From Caprimulgus europaeus (lineage: Eukaryota > Chordata > Aves > Caprimulgiformes > Caprimulgidae): 64,000 nt of DNA. The notes under the pieces are model-generated. The model was not told the origin of the DNA. It worked only from the letters and a program-made list of their open reading frames with translations, and searched no databases. A program made the position numbers and the translations under genes. Position 1 is the first letter of the stretch; the number at the start of each line of letters is the position of its first letter. Of the stretch, positions 49,613 to 62,433 are shown in pieces. Location of the stretch: NCBI GenBank assembly GCA_907165065.1, contig OU015524.1, positions 61,111,295 to 61,175,294 of the forward strand, written 5' to 3'.

Positions 49613-52600
49613 GTGACTCACTTTCTCTTTAACCCTTGTGATGGCTGCTGCTGTATCAGCCTCTGGTCTCTGCTGTTGTCCAGCTGCTCGGGTCCTGCTG
49701 GGAGCCGGGATCCATGTGGGAGCCGCAGGTGGGGTAGGAGGAGGAGGGCAGCACAAAAGCTTAGGCACAGCACTGCCTTGCCAAGTGTTTCTCGGGTTTA
49801 AACTCTGTGAAAGCTTATGGTAATCAACTGGGAAAACCTTTAATTTCCCATCTGGGCAACATAAAGGTGCAAACTGTGTGGTGTGTAGGTAAGTTTTGTT
49901 TATGTTTCTTGTAGCCAATAGTCACTCCTGGCAGATGCTTTGGGCAGGTGCTGCAGGAATCTTTCCTCTCCCTGTTGTACCAAAAGCAATTTAAGACTCC
50001 GCTTGCAACTGGTGCCTCTTTGGATGGCTGCCTCATGGTCCTGCTGGAAAATTTTAAGTGCATTTTGTTTTATAAGAGCAGACTGAGAAGAGGTCCCAGG
50101 TGTAAAATAAAGGAGATGATGGGATGGTGATCGGAACTGTGCTCCACAGAGAGGAGGAGGGATATCTAGGATGCAAGATAGGCAGCTCTGAAGGAACCCT
50201 TGAAATACTGAAACCTGAAGTGTATTTTAGATGAGACTTTTAAAAAGTACCTTTATTTTTTGTGTTTGTTTTTTTTTCAGGGGAGTTTGTCAGGTACTTA
50301 TTCAAGTATGCCTCATATTTACCATAAATCAAAATAAGTTTCAGAACTTTGCTCCTTTGAGATGGTGAGCTACTGTTACTGGTGCATTTACTGGCTGGTA
50401 GGCAGCGGTAAGTGTGTGTGTATGTTTAAAAATACTTAATAAAGTGATTTAGTTGTAATTTCTCCAGTGCTGCCAGAGCACTGGTTTGTTAATGGAAAGT
50501 GTAAGGTTGACTCAGTTCTGCTGTAAGTTCACTTTTGTAAGAGCAGGGAGGCTTTCCAAGGGCATTTGAACTTGAAAGAGATTTGTATTTCTTTTCATTT
50601 CTGGGAGCGGTTAATAGCTATTTGACTAGAATTTCAGTTCTGAGTCAGAATAAACTGTGGCTATTGGAAATGGTTTGGATGCAGGAACACTAACACAGGA
50701 TGTATACGCTTGTGCTTTGCTCCCAGCATGCGAGGAGACGATTTTAATCTGTGTTTTGAAAATTGTTTTTTAACCCTTTTTGCTGCTGAGAAACCCCAAC
50801 AAAGGGAGTTTGCATTTGCAAGCAGTGGGTAATTTTTACTTTGGATTGTTGGCAGGTTGATATCGCACAGCAGTGTCAGCCACACTTCTAACACCTGTGG
50901 GATTGTGCTTGCTGTGGCTCAACCACGCAGACCTGCTGCTGGTCGTTATGTAACTTCCAGAGAGTTTCTCATGCTGCCTTCCTTAGCCCATGCTCCTGCC
51001 ACAAGGCAGAGATGGGAAAGGAAGCTTTACTGATGGATTAATAGTGTATTAATTTTTCTGAGTGATTTACATAAAGAGCCCATTGTACCGGCTGGAGGGG
51101 GAGGGCAGAATTCCTCCCGTAATTGGGCACCAAGCTATGAAAGGCTCCCTGCCTGCCCATAGCAGAGATGGCAATACGTCATTTTCGAAAGGAAGGTGGA
51201 GGGAAGTACAGATTAGGCAGGGTTTATTTCCCTTTTGCAGGGTACTCTTTGACTCGACTCGTGAAATCCGCCTGGATCATAAATCTAACTCGGTACTTCT
51301 CTGCTTGGAGGGAGCTGCCAAATTGGCAGGGGGTGCCAGGGCTGAAGGGAATTTGGGTTATAATCTTGAGCAGGAGAAACTTGTCATGGCTGCAAGTGTT
51401 TTGCCCTGGGCTATAAATCAGGCTTGCACAGTGTCAGAGCAGTTTGAGTATCGGTACCTGGCTGAGTCGTCATCTTGAGTTTGTGTTCAAAGGCAAAACA
51501 TGTGTGATAAATGAGCGCTTGTGTTCTCGAATTAGCTGGCTCCATCGGACCGTTGCGTTATTGCTTGCCAGCCTTTGTCAAACTGAGGGCTCAAACCAGT
51601 GTTGTATTTGGTGCTTGAGTTAACCACATCGCTTAACATTAACGCAGACTAGAAAGAAATGGGATGAAGGCTGGAAGGATGGCTAGTTTTGTAAAGAAAA
51701 TCAAACTATTTTAAGTTAGCTGAAAACCTACTGAAATTGCATTTGTCAGAATAACTTTGCTTCCAGTTCTTCCTCAGGTAAACTGGTAAAAAGGTAAGCC
51801 CGCCAAACCGCAGGCTCACCTACCTTTTTGTTCGCTTATCTGTACATGTAAAGGTAGGAGCGTTAATAGAAATTGGAAATGAAGGAATTGTTGTTTTTCT
51901 TTCTGAGCTGTTTCTCTTCCTGTCTTTTTAAACCTCTTACTCTTTTGCCGCTTCATTGCTCTTCTTGGCTCATGTTGCATTCCCACGAGGCTGCTAGGTG
52001 ACAGGCACAAGGCAGCATGTGTTGCCTGGTATTTCACCAGCAAAGTGGCTCATCTGCATGGGCTGCAAAGGGGAACTTGCAAACAGTGGTGAGCAGCGAG
52101 ATTGTTTGGATTTGTCAGGTTAAAATGAGCAAGAAAAACAAAAAGTAAATGCTAACTAAGAAGGTGGGGCACACCCCGGTGTCCTGCACAGCTCAGCTCT
52201 GTGTGGATGTGAAGTCATGAGCCACTGCTTCGCTCTTTGTTTTCAAAAGGTACACAGTAGTGCAGAGTGTTTTGGAACTGGTAGCACCAATTAGACTTCA
52301 CATCTGATAAAGCAGTTACTAAAAGAGATGGTAAAAGCTGATAGTAAAATAAAGGTTTGTTATTTGAAACATGTCTCACTCAGCCCTCTTCCTCCCCAGT
52401 CAGCTGAGGGACCTTTGAAATGAGAGCAAACCTACTACTGTGTTTCCCTTCTTTAATCTGAATTGTTAGTTCTAGTTTCTTGCCTTTTGGTGTAGCAGAA
52501 GTTTCCTTTATTCTGGAGTGTGTGTGTAGGGGGCAAAATGATACTTTTTTTTATTCCCTATGCATGCTCCAAGTGTCCTTTTTCTCATGTGTGGTCACTC

Positions 52601-53773
52601 CTTTATCCCTTTCCACTCCTGGCACTCCTGGAGGTTGTTCCAAGGGAGAGGGCAGGCCAGCGTGGCTGCAGTCGATCTGAATCCACCCAGACTGTTACGG
52701 AGTGAGCCCATGGAGCTGACTGTGCTTCATGCGGCTGCATGTGGGGTGTCAGGGCAGTGGTACCCAGGTACCTGTGCCAAGGGCTGCTGCTGACTGGGGT
52801 TGCCCATCTCATGAAAGCCACCGGAGTGGCAGAGAGCAGCCCTGAGCTAGTGACCTTATTTCTCTTGTTACTTCCTTCCAACAGTAATGATCTTCTGGCC
52901 AGGTGCTGGAGAAGCACAATTCACAGTCAGGTCCGGCTGTAGGTGTCAATACATGAAAAGGAGCTGTTAACTAACGGGGAGGTTTCCCCCCCTCTCCCCA
53001 GCTCCTGTCCCTCCTTATTGCTCTGATTTTTCACCTGCTGCCCCTGTTTCGCTTGGTCACTTTCCAACCTTTCTGCATCACAAGAAAATGAAAAGCCTTG
53101 GCTGCTTTTTACTGCAGGCTGTACTACCTGGAAAACTTCTTTGGACTCATTAGTCAGAGAAACCTCATTTCTCTGATAACCACAGTCTTTTAAAGACTGA
53201 TCAAACCCAGTTCAAAAGGTGGCAGCCACTGGCTTTCTGCTGTCCTCTGGCCAAGTCGCGTGCAGAATGCCCATTTTTCCTGGCAAAAACAGTCTAAACA
53301 GTAAACTTTCTTTTAATGCTAAAGGTCCATTAAATTCATAAGTAACTACTTGTGGGCTCAGCCTGTGGTGTCCTTGTGGCGTGCCCGATGGAGGTAACAC
53401 TGATGCCCTCATGGCAATGCTTGCCTTAGAGATACTAAAGCTGTCAGTTAACTTCCTAACCACCCACCTTGTATCATGGTCTAAGAACATCACAGTTACC
53501 AAGGGGTTAAATTTCCCTAAACTGAACAATTAATTTATTCTGTCATAGTAGCAATATTGGTGCTGCCTTATTATGTCAGTAAAAATTATGTTCTATACCA
53601 CCTGTGGTCAGATTAAACATTTGATATATCATGTAAGTTTGATACTATCAGGTTAATTTTTCTCCACATTCCAGAGGCAGAGTTATAACTTGAGATGTTC
53701 AGTTTTTGTAATACCAAAGAGTTTGTGTTTTCAGTGCTTCCTGTAGAAACTCTGTGTAGGTATTTGCAGCTCC
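49613..53773. other. Putative intron after the candidate exon, no gene recognised
   Basis: This starts with the donor GTGACT. Mixed-composition unique sequence follows. The longest frame is 51062-51478 (+, 138 codons), which lacks a domain, and its start is not preceded by a convincing acceptor. The 52600-52920 part is GC-richer and open on both strands, again without motifs. No repeat family is recognised. Confidence 0.55.
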
Positions 53774-53936
53774 TAGAATGGTCTGGGTTGGAAGGGACCT
53801 TAAAGATCATCTATTTCTAACCCCCCTGCCATCAGCAGGGACACTTTCCACTAGACCAGGTTGCTCAAAGCCTCATCCAACCTGGCCTTGAACACTTCCA
53901 GGGAGTGGGCAGCCACAACTTCTTTGGGCAACCTGT
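53774..53936 (-). mobile_element. CR1 LINE 3'-terminal piece (antisense)
   Basis: The plus strand begins CTAGAATGGTCTGGGTTGG, the reverse complement of a CR1 3' end. It runs to TTCTTTGGGCAACCTGT and then stops matching. It probably belongs to the same original insertion as the piece starting at 54217, with about 280 bp of unrelated DNA between and roughly 150 bp of expected CR1 missing. Confidence 0.88.
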
Positions 53937-53955
53937 ACTTCTTTGCGCAATCTTA
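53918..53955. repeat. Imperfect 19-bp tandem repeat at CR1 break
   Basis: ACTTCTTTGGGCAACCTGT (53918-53936, last CR1 bases) is followed directly by ACTTCTTTGCGCAATCTTA (53937-53955), about 16 of 19 matching. The repeat sits exactly where CR1 homology ends. Confidence 0.8.
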
Positions 53956-54216
53956 TGCCCTTATATGCTTGTTAAACAGCTTGGAAAGGTGTCTGATCAA
54001 CTCCAAGCCAGCAGAATCATCTGCTCAGTGACCCAAACCTGCTTTCAGCAGGTTTAGCCCTCGCAAACTCAACTGCTTCCCAGGAAGGCTGGAGAGCTGA
54101 GAGAACCCAAGGTGCTCCTTCAGTAAAGTGGGCATGAAAAGCTCGTATCTTAGCAAACAAGATAGGCCAGGGCAGATTTTCATCTCTGTTGTAGAGGAGC
54201 AAAGTCCTAGACCCAG
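53956..54216. other. Non-CR1 sequence interrupting the CR1 copy
   Basis: This stretch does not match the CR1 ORF2 C-terminal region expected here and I do not recognise it as another repeat. Its minus strand carries an open frame, part of an 80-codon ORF (54017-54259), but no motif. It could be filler DNA from break repair or an unrecognised short insertion. Confidence 0.55.
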
Positions 54217-55230
54217 TTAAGCAGTCTGGCCAGGAGGAGGAGACCAACACCCACCTCACTACACTCTCCTTTCAGGCAGTTGTAGAGAGCAATTAAGGTC
54301 TCACCTCAGTCTCCTCTTCTACAGACTAGACAACCCCAGTTCCCTCAGCCACTCCTCAAAGGACTTGTGCTCCAGGCCCTTCACCAGCTTTGTTGCCCTT
54401 CTTTGGACACGCTCCAGCAGCTCCATGTCCTTCTTTTAGAGAGGGGCCCAAAACTGAACACAGCATTCAAGGTGCGGCCTCACTGGTGCCCAGTACAGGG
54501 GGACAACCACTTCCCTACTTCTGCTGGCCACACTATTTCTGATACAGGCCAGGATGCCATTTGACTTCTTGGCCACCTGGGCACATTGCTGGCTCATCTT
54601 CAGCCGGCTGTGAACCAACACCCCCAGGTCCTTTTCTGCTGGGCAGCTTTCCAGCCACTCCTCCCCAGGCCTTTAGTGTTGCATGGGGTTGTTGTGACCC
54701 AAGTGCAGGACCCAGCACTTGGCCTTGTTGAACCTCATGCAGTTGGTTACAGCCCATCGATCCAGCCTGTCCAGGTCCCTCTGCAGAGCCTTCCTACCCT
54801 TGAGCAGATCAACTATCCCACCCCGTTTGGTGTCATCTGCAAACTTACTGGGGGTGCACTCAATCCCCTTATCCAGATCATTGATAAAGATATTAAACAG
54901 AACTGGCCCCAAAACTGAGCCCTGGGGAACACCACTTGTGACCGGGCACCAACTGGATTTAGCTCCATTCACCACAACTCTCTGGGCTCGGCCATCCAGC
55001 CAGTTTTTTTCCCAGTGCACCTGCCTAAGCCTTGAGCTGCCAGCTTCTCTAGGAGACGCTGTGGGAGACAGTGTCAAAGGCCTTGCTGAAGTCCAGGTAG
55101 ACAACAGCCACAGCCTTACCCTCATCCATTAGGCGGGTCACCTGGTCATAGAAGGAGATCAGGTTGGTCAAGCAGGACCTGCCTTTCATGACCTATGCTG
55201 ACTGGGCCTGATCCCCTGGTTGTCTGACAT
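54217..55230 (-). mobile_element. CR1 LINE, ORF2 reverse-transcriptase segment (antisense)
   Basis: This is the longest CR1 piece in the window. In reverse complement it reads MKGRSCLTNLISFYDQ, then motif [13 protein letters not shown] (55102-55067), [20 protein letters not shown], and the catalytic box FADD (54843-54832), the form of the YADD motif normal for CR1. It goes on through [20 protein letters not shown] to [13 protein letters not shown] frameshift separates motif A from the GVPQG block, another lies near MKGR, and an L to R change follows FADDTK, so it is dead. It is 5'-truncated near 55230, and its 3' side is interrupted by non-CR1 DNA at 53956-54216. Confidence 0.95.
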
Positions 55231-58200
55231 TGTCTAACTGCAGCACACAGCTTGGTTTTCAGAGCATCAGCTTAGTCTTTTTTGAGAGTCCAAGTGAATT
55301 TTTATATTTTGGTTTTGAAGTAATGAACACCACTCACGAGGGAGTTTCAGGGACAGGGCACTAATCACATTTTGCTTAAGAATGAGATGTAAGAGTACCA
55401 AGAACTAGTAAGTCCCCACAAGCAAGATTACTGAATCCAGACTTGCTGTTGCTATTCTAATGTAAAATCATTTCATGAGGCTTTTTCTTGTACATTTTTG
55501 CACAAGATCTTGTGTTCAAGGGGGAAAAAGTCATGTCAGTTACTGCGTAGATAAGGGCCCATAAACCCGAGGGGAGCTGTCAGTGTTTGTAGCGGCAGTA
55601 ATATGTGACGGATTGTAGTGTTGAGACCTGTGTGTCTGTGAAAAGGATTCTTGATGCTTTGGGTAAGTCCATAAATAATAATTTATTAAAAACTTAAAAA
55701 GTATTTGTGTAAGAGAGTGGAGTAACTCCAAAACAAATACTCTGTGGTTTATATACCTTTTTCTGAAAGTCTTTTTTTTAACAACTGAATGTTTTATAGT
55801 TAATGCAATTTTGTATATATGAGCACACACATCCAAATCTAAATATTTAAGTAGAAAAAATGTGAGATTTGATACAAAGACCCATTTTGTGTCTTGTGAC
55901 ACCTTTTCCTTTTACCTGTTGTAGGTTCTATATGCAAAGATAAAGTTGGATGTAGTTGTACACATTTGTAGCAATTTGTCTGTATCATCAAATTTGCATC
56001 TTGATATTTAAGGCTGAATGATCTGTAGTTGAAACTGTCGGATGTGCTTCTATGGACGCTGTTCTCAGCTGGGAACAGATACTACTTAAATTACTGAGGC
56101 GTATACTATTTGTCTTAGCATGTTCCTGTCCCAGCACAGCAGAGGGTTCTGTAAAACTTTAGTGAGACACAGTGGCAATTGAAACTTTTCCTGCTGGTAA
56201 AACAGCTGGAGACAGTCAAGAGTCCTGCATTTAACTACAGCTTGAAGTAGCAACTTTGGTCTGTTTGTACATAAATGCAAATTTAATCAAAACTTTTCCT
56301 TCTTTCCCATGTCTTCTGGTAAACATTGCCATAAATGGGAATCTGAAAGTGGGTTTGCAAAGCAAAAATTTGTAAGCTACAGAAACAAATTAAATAAGAA
56401 ATATTGATACATATGACAGAATCATTTGTTCAAACCCACATCTCTACTTTGGCTTTATTGAAAAAACACGGATCCAGCCACCATTGCTATCGTTCTGCAA
56501 AATCCTTGCCAAATTTCAGTTCTTTGCTGTTTTTGTACTACAACTAACTTTTATTTAAAAAAAACTCCCAAAGCTCTTCTTCATTGATCAGCATTCCGGG
56601 TGAAAATAGAAGCAAGACAGAATGATTTTCTATGACCTTAAACATTTTCTGCAGTCCTTCCCTCCCTCCTGGCCCCTGTCCCAGTGTGCCTGTTCCTCCA
56701 GGAAGCAGTGGCTAGAGAACTGCAGTCTGTGATAAAGGACATTTCCAAATAGACCTTTTACAAACAGTTGTGGCTGGTTTCACTGTCTCGATGCTGCCTA
56801 CTCCAAAAGCCATAACCTCTTACTAGTGTACGTTTACTCTGTTGAAGGGTCTTAATCTCCCAGGGGATTGTGGAATTTTTCTGTGAAGGAGTTGAAGGGA
56901 AGAACATGCTTGTACAGCATTAGTGTGTGTGGGGAATCAACAATTTAGAGTTGCTGTTTCAGAAGTGTGTTTTTGTTAGATGAAGGGGAAGTTAACCACT
57001 GGTATTTGAGAACCATGAAGCTCCCCAGGTTGCTGCTCCCAGGGCAGGTGCTGGCTCCTTCTGGGCAGGTCGGTGCTGCTGGGAGGTGAGACCCTGACTG
57101 CTTTTACCTTCTGCAGCGCACTGTGAATTTCACTTGCAGAATGGGTGGTTCCAGGTTTTTTTGGCTGGTCACTGTAGAAGACCACAGTCTTGGGAAATGC
57201 AAACAAACTGAGTAGCACCTGACTTAACCGTTTGTTTCCAAAGTCACAAGGACACCGCAACCCAATTTGTCTGGCAATTCAGCTTTACTTGATGTTTGCA
57301 TTAGCACTGTAGCTACCGCAGCGTTCTTCACAGAACAGCCTGCCCCTTGCTTGCTTCTTTCCAGCAGTGAAGAAATGCACAGGGTGCTGTGATTTTCCTT
57401 CTGAGGGTGTATAGTTTTGACCTTTATGAATGGTTTCAAGGTATATTTCATGATGTATACACTTTTATATACTTTTTCCTCCCAGGATACTTTTTGTTCC
57501 CTCTGAAGTCCAGCTAATCCTTAGGCTGAAAACTTGGGGCAAATCTTTACCCCTCAGAAAAGGGTCAAATTTGATGTCTCCTGACCTTCACGTTTTACTC
57601 CTAGCTAGCTGTATTTTATAAAGCAGACTGGATGTCTTCCAACGAGACATTGTATGCACTGTTTGAGCTGAAACAATGTGCTATATGAGCTTTCCTATGC
57701 ACTGCCGATCAAATAAGAGAATACATGAAAATTTATGTTTCCATGCAGTTGTTAGCCAACTGCTGGTGAATTGTCCCCTAAAACTGAGGGGACCTTTGTC
57801 TCTGGAGTGGTCATAGCTCACTATTCTGTCAGGATGCTGCAAATATTACAGCTAGTTTTTCTCCAATCTCCATTACAAATGAAAATAAAGTGAAGTTAAA
57901 GGTTAAGAATGTGGTTTAATGACTAAAGTTAATGAATTTTGTAAGAGTGTATTTAGTTTCTATTACAATATATGGAACAATTAGAAAGGATGGATTTTAC
58001 AGCAATTTAAACTGTGAAATATATTCTTTACTTTTAGCTGCAGAATCTCAATAAAATAATGAATCTCAAAGTTTTCCGTCCATTCATCCATCCATGTGGA
58101 TTTTCACTGGTGTTTATCTGTTACTTTATTACTAGCCTCTCCTTCCCACTTGTAGGTAGAAAACCTCTTTGTTTTGTTTTGTTTTTTTTCCTTTCTCTCC

Positions 58201-58767
58201 TGGGGAATTTAAATGGAAGCTCCACTCCTTATTGGAGCTTGTTGTTCCAAAGCCTGAGTTGTTAAAATCTAAGGCATGGGTGCTTGTGATAGTCTGAGCA
58301 AGGTGTATTTTCAGTGTGAGCATGTGTGTTGGACACATAAAGAGTATGGCGTGTCTTTCATCCCAAGGAAAGACAATTAGTATGTGCACCCTCTGCTCTT
58401 TCTAGAGCTTCCATTACATATGGCACAGCAGCTTCTGCTTGGCCCTTTGTCTCCCTGAAGCAGAGGGATTCCCTGGACATTGAGTCCTGATGAACTTGCG
58501 GTGTGCCGAAGGGAGTTAGGAGCTGTGAATTGGAGCACTGTAGCTGGCCTATCGTTCGTCCACTCACCCAACAGGAAAAGGTGTGAGAGGGGCGTAGAAG
58601 GCTTTTGGTAAAGTTGCTCAGAAGCTGTCAAATGAAACGCTGAAGCAGGGGGATTGAGAGGCTGTGTCTTGGTTGAGAGTAGCTCACAGAGACATTAAAT
58701 ACACGTGATCCCCTCTCGCAGTTCCTCTAGGGTAACACAGGTCCGTAATGGAGGTGCGTGTGCATTT

Positions 58768-58784
58768 GTGTGTGTGTGTGTGAG
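58768..58784. repeat. Short (GT)n run
   Basis: About eight uninterrupted TG/GT units, a possible minor microsatellite. Confidence 0.85.
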
Positions 58785-59644
58785 ACATGGCACCTTTTCC
58801 CATTTCTTGCCTGAACTGTGGGCCGTGTCTGTTGGCTGTGGTGCCAGGAGCCGTGCTTGCCCGTGGCAGTGAGGTCTGCTAGGGATGGATGCCGGAGGGC
58901 AGGGCAGCATGGCCTCGGCACTGCCTCGCCCGGGAATGGCACCTGCCTGCTGGGCACCCGTGCCTGTGTGCTCGCAGCACCTCCCTATCCACAGCCTCCT
59001 GTCAGACCCCCTCCAGTCCCCTGCTGCCGCTCTTTCCTCTTCCTTGCTTGCACAGGTGAATTTTCTTACTTCCCTGTTGCTTTGTTTTGTTTTGCATATG
59101 CATTTGCTCCCTAACGCAGTGTGGATGTTCATGGTTTATGTATTTGGCTTAATACTCTGAGTCATGCTCTTGTAGGCACTCACTAGTGACTGTATTAATT
59201 CAAGAGGGACCTGTGGAAGAAACAGGCTCTTAATTTTGGTTCTGTCAATTCATGCCTAATTTTAATGCCTCAAATAGGTATAGAAGCTATACTGGAGGCT
59301 GTTGCCTTTTAGAAACTGGAATTTGTTAGTACTTGCTTGTAATTTCCATGGAGTCTTTTGTGTCTGTTTTTCTCCCTTGTAGTCAGACTGCTGAACAACT
59401 GATGAGTGACTTGATTACCACATAACATACACTTACATGGACACTTTCATCCAGGAGTCACTAACTCGATTTTATTAACCTTGAGTAAAGCATGTGATGC
59501 CATATACAATAAATATGGCATTTTCGTTTCAGAATGAAAATTAGGTCATTGTGACATGCAGTGGCAGAATCAGGTATGAAATTATACATTTGACTTGGAG
59601 CCAACTTGACCTGTTTTTGCAAAAGAAGACAACTCCCTGCACAT

Positions 59645-59686
59645 AGCAGCACAAGTCCTTCTGTCAGCAGCACAAGTCCTTCCACT
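59645..59686. repeat. 21-bp tandem duplication
   Basis: AGCAGCACAAGTCCTTCTGTC is followed head to tail by AGCAGCACAAGTCCTTCCACT. The first 17 bases are identical. It looks like a local slippage duplication. Confidence 0.9.
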
Positions 59687-62326
59687 GGGATGCCGGCTGC
59701 TTGAGACAGTGAAGCTGGACCAACACCGAGGGGGCTACAGCTCCTCCACAGCCTCTGTCAGACTGTGATTCAACTGGGACTGTGGGGAAGGCAGCAAATC
59801 TATTAAATGAATCAGGTCAAATAAGAAATAACTCATTTTCTTTTCCCTGCTCTGTGCTGACACTTCATACCCACATGCTGGAGCCTCCGTTGCGTTTCCC
59901 CCCTGGGGACAATGGCAGAAAATGCCTCGGGGCTGGCTCAGGTGTGTGGTGAGGAAAGAGCCAGAACAGGTGGGGATTCAGGAATATTTCCCATTGCAGT
60001 GCACGGGTGAAGCTGTAATAACCTAGGCAGCGCTGTTTCACCCTGCTCTGCACATGGTGACTGATGGACGTGCTGGTCCCGTTTGCTACCCAAGGACAGT
60101 GAAGGCCAAGGACTTGGGCGTATTTTGGCCCGTAGCTGTAAAGAAAAAGAGAACTGCTTAAAGTACTGTGGGTTTTATCTCAGTATTTCAGCGACCTGTT
60201 TCTGGTGTGTTAGGTGAGCATTTTGATGATGTGAATGAAGATGGCTCCCCAGCCAATACTGATGGCGTGCCTGTACAGTTGTACCCCCTAGGTCAGAAGA
60301 GAAACTGACTTTTCTGTTTGCTGCTTTGTGTTTGTCTGGCATGTGTTTCAGCCTTGGGGAGTTTTTTGATAGAAGACCATTGCTCTGTATTTGATGACAT
60401 TGTACTGTAATTGTGCATATTTAATGTGACAACTTGCTCTTCTCTTCTCCCCTGTGTGGGATGGTGCTTAACAGTGCAGTTGTCTTTGTTCCTCTGACCC
60501 TTTAAAATGTGATTTGCCTTCCAGCCTAAACCAGGATGGTAACAGGGTAATTCCAGGTGTCCTTCCTGACGCACATGATTTTGGTATTCCTGGTTACACA
60601 AAGACGGCCGCAGAGCATTCCTCAGCAGCTTGCTGCTACCATGGCTAGTGAAACAATGACGGCATCAGCCTGAAGAAGTGAGCCCATGCCAACCTGTGGT
60701 TCCACCTATGGCGATTTTCTGGAGCGGTGCACGGGAGACTGGGAAAATTAAAGTGCCCACAAGGGGCTTTTTGGTTTTGTTTTCATAGTAAACATTATTG
60801 ATAAAGTCCTGTTGCATCTGTTAATCAAAGATAATTTGTCACACAACCCTTGCAAAGCAACGATTTTTTTGTTTAGGAGCAGGTCTTTTAGCAGCAGATT
60901 GAAATTACTGGATTGCCTGTTGTTTTTCCAGGCTTTTTCTTCTCGAATTTCTACTCTAGTCTCTCTTTAAACTTAGGACCATAAGCCACTCTTTTAATAT
61001 AATTAGTTTTCTCCTTGTCATGTGATAAGTCTCTATACGCTTTGGTTCTCCCTGCACAACCAGGAATGCCCTTTGTTCGACTTCTGCAGCAAAGAAATTC
61101 CTGAATGAATTTGGAGAAGTTGGTTACAGATTCCTTTCTTGACCTACAGCAGCTCTTAAAAAGATTTTGCCCTTTCTGTGCCCTTTGTCTGAAGAGTAAG
61201 GCAAACAAAAGATAAGGTGAACTAATTGGTGACTTCATTGTATTTGTTTTCTTCCTCACTTAAGGCAGAAGACAGCCCATTCCTAAAACCATTTATTTTA
61301 TTAATTTGAATTGGAAGCACTTTGCACCTGCAAGCATTGCTGGGTTTATTACAGAAGAACTTTTTGCTTGTAATAATCAGAAACTGTAATGCAATTTCAC
61401 AAATGCTGTGTGTAGTATCTAATTGAAAATGCCACCAGTAGAACTATAGCTAGGGTAGGAATAGAAATAAAGTCATTTCATTGAAAATCATCTTTCGAGG
61501 AAAAAACAGATGCATAGACAAAGGATTTTACTTTGCTTGTCAACTTACATATGACAAAAATGGAACTATGTCCCTCCTTCAAGTGAGAGAGGTCAGTGCT
61601 TTAGGTTTAATTCTCTAGGAAAACAATTTCACATGGTTTCAGAGGTTTTACTGGAAGAAGGTTGTTTTAGAAATCAGTTTTAATTATGGGCAAATGGTTT
61701 TTTTACAAATGTTTATATTGGTTTTGTTCATCCCTGTTGCTTAAAAGTGCCTTAAAAATATTATTTCTTCTACATTTGAATATTTGGAAAATCCTTTTTC
61801 TCATGCCAGTCTTGAAAGGTGCAACAAGACCCTGTAGCTGTGAATCTGGGAGTGCCTGAGGAGCTCTAAACTAGTTGTTTCACTGGTAATTTGAGAAGGT
61901 CCATCCACCACAAGGCACCTGCCTGCATCACTTTTTGCAAGACAGGGAGCATCCTTTTACCTCCTGCTATGGTGAATATTTTTTATCAGCTTGAGTTACT
62001 TGAATCAATCATGGAGTTATTCTAATTGTTCACAGTGGATTCTGCTTTAAAGGACGTTACTTCCAGACTGATCATTTAAGTTACTTGTCTCATTATGTTT
62101 GCTGTGACATTCCCCAAACTAATTTAATCTTCTATAATGTTTTTTAAAATATTTCTTTCCTTACTTACTGTATGAGGAAACTCCACCCTTATCAGCCCTC
62201 ACATGGAATGGGTAATACAATAAGTGCTGTCAACTGCAAGAGATAATAGGAAAATATTTTCTCTCACTTTGGAGTTACAAAGATATTTGGTTTTACTTAT
62301 CACAATAATGGTTAATATCTTTTCAG

Positions 62327-62433
62327 CCGGTGCTCGGTTTCTGAGTCGATGCTGCCCCTTTAAAGATAGGCTGGGACTGACCTGACCTCTCTTTATCTCC
62401 CCCCTCTTATCACCAGTGGGACCACAGAGCCTG
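62327..62433 (+). other. Weak candidate non-coding exon
   Basis: TAATATCTTTTCAG (AG at 62325-62326) is a fair acceptor, and CCTG before GTAAGC at 62434 is a strong donor, 107 nt apart. All three frames between them contain stops, so if spliced it would be an untranslated exon. A second acceptor, a long pyrimidine run ending CACCAG at 62415-62416, would leave a 17-nt microexon (62417-62433). The segment also holds GATA-type words (AAAGATAGG, TTTATCTCC, CTTATCACC), so an enhancer is an alternative reading. Confidence 0.15.

Larger units (their letters stand above)
55231..62326. other. Unique non-coding stretch
   Basis: No supported gene. A GT dinucleotide run lies at about 58768-58784 and a 21-bp tandem duplication at 59645-59686. 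The 58700-59100 part is GC-richer with a scatter of CpG and frames open on both strands (145 codons minus at 58695-59132), but without motifs. Minus-strand frames at 55540-55902 and 60951-61259 have no recognisable domain. Confidence 0.6.

Noticed and set aside
49442-49918. Minus-strand 158-codon frame over the candidate plus exon
   Set aside because: It lies opposite the better-supported plus-strand exon and shows no domain, so it is treated as a shadow.
51062-51478. 138-codon plus-strand open frame downstream of the candidate exon
   Set aside because: There is no acceptor of quality before it, no phase match that can be shown and no domain. It stays a chance frame unless transcripts show otherwise.
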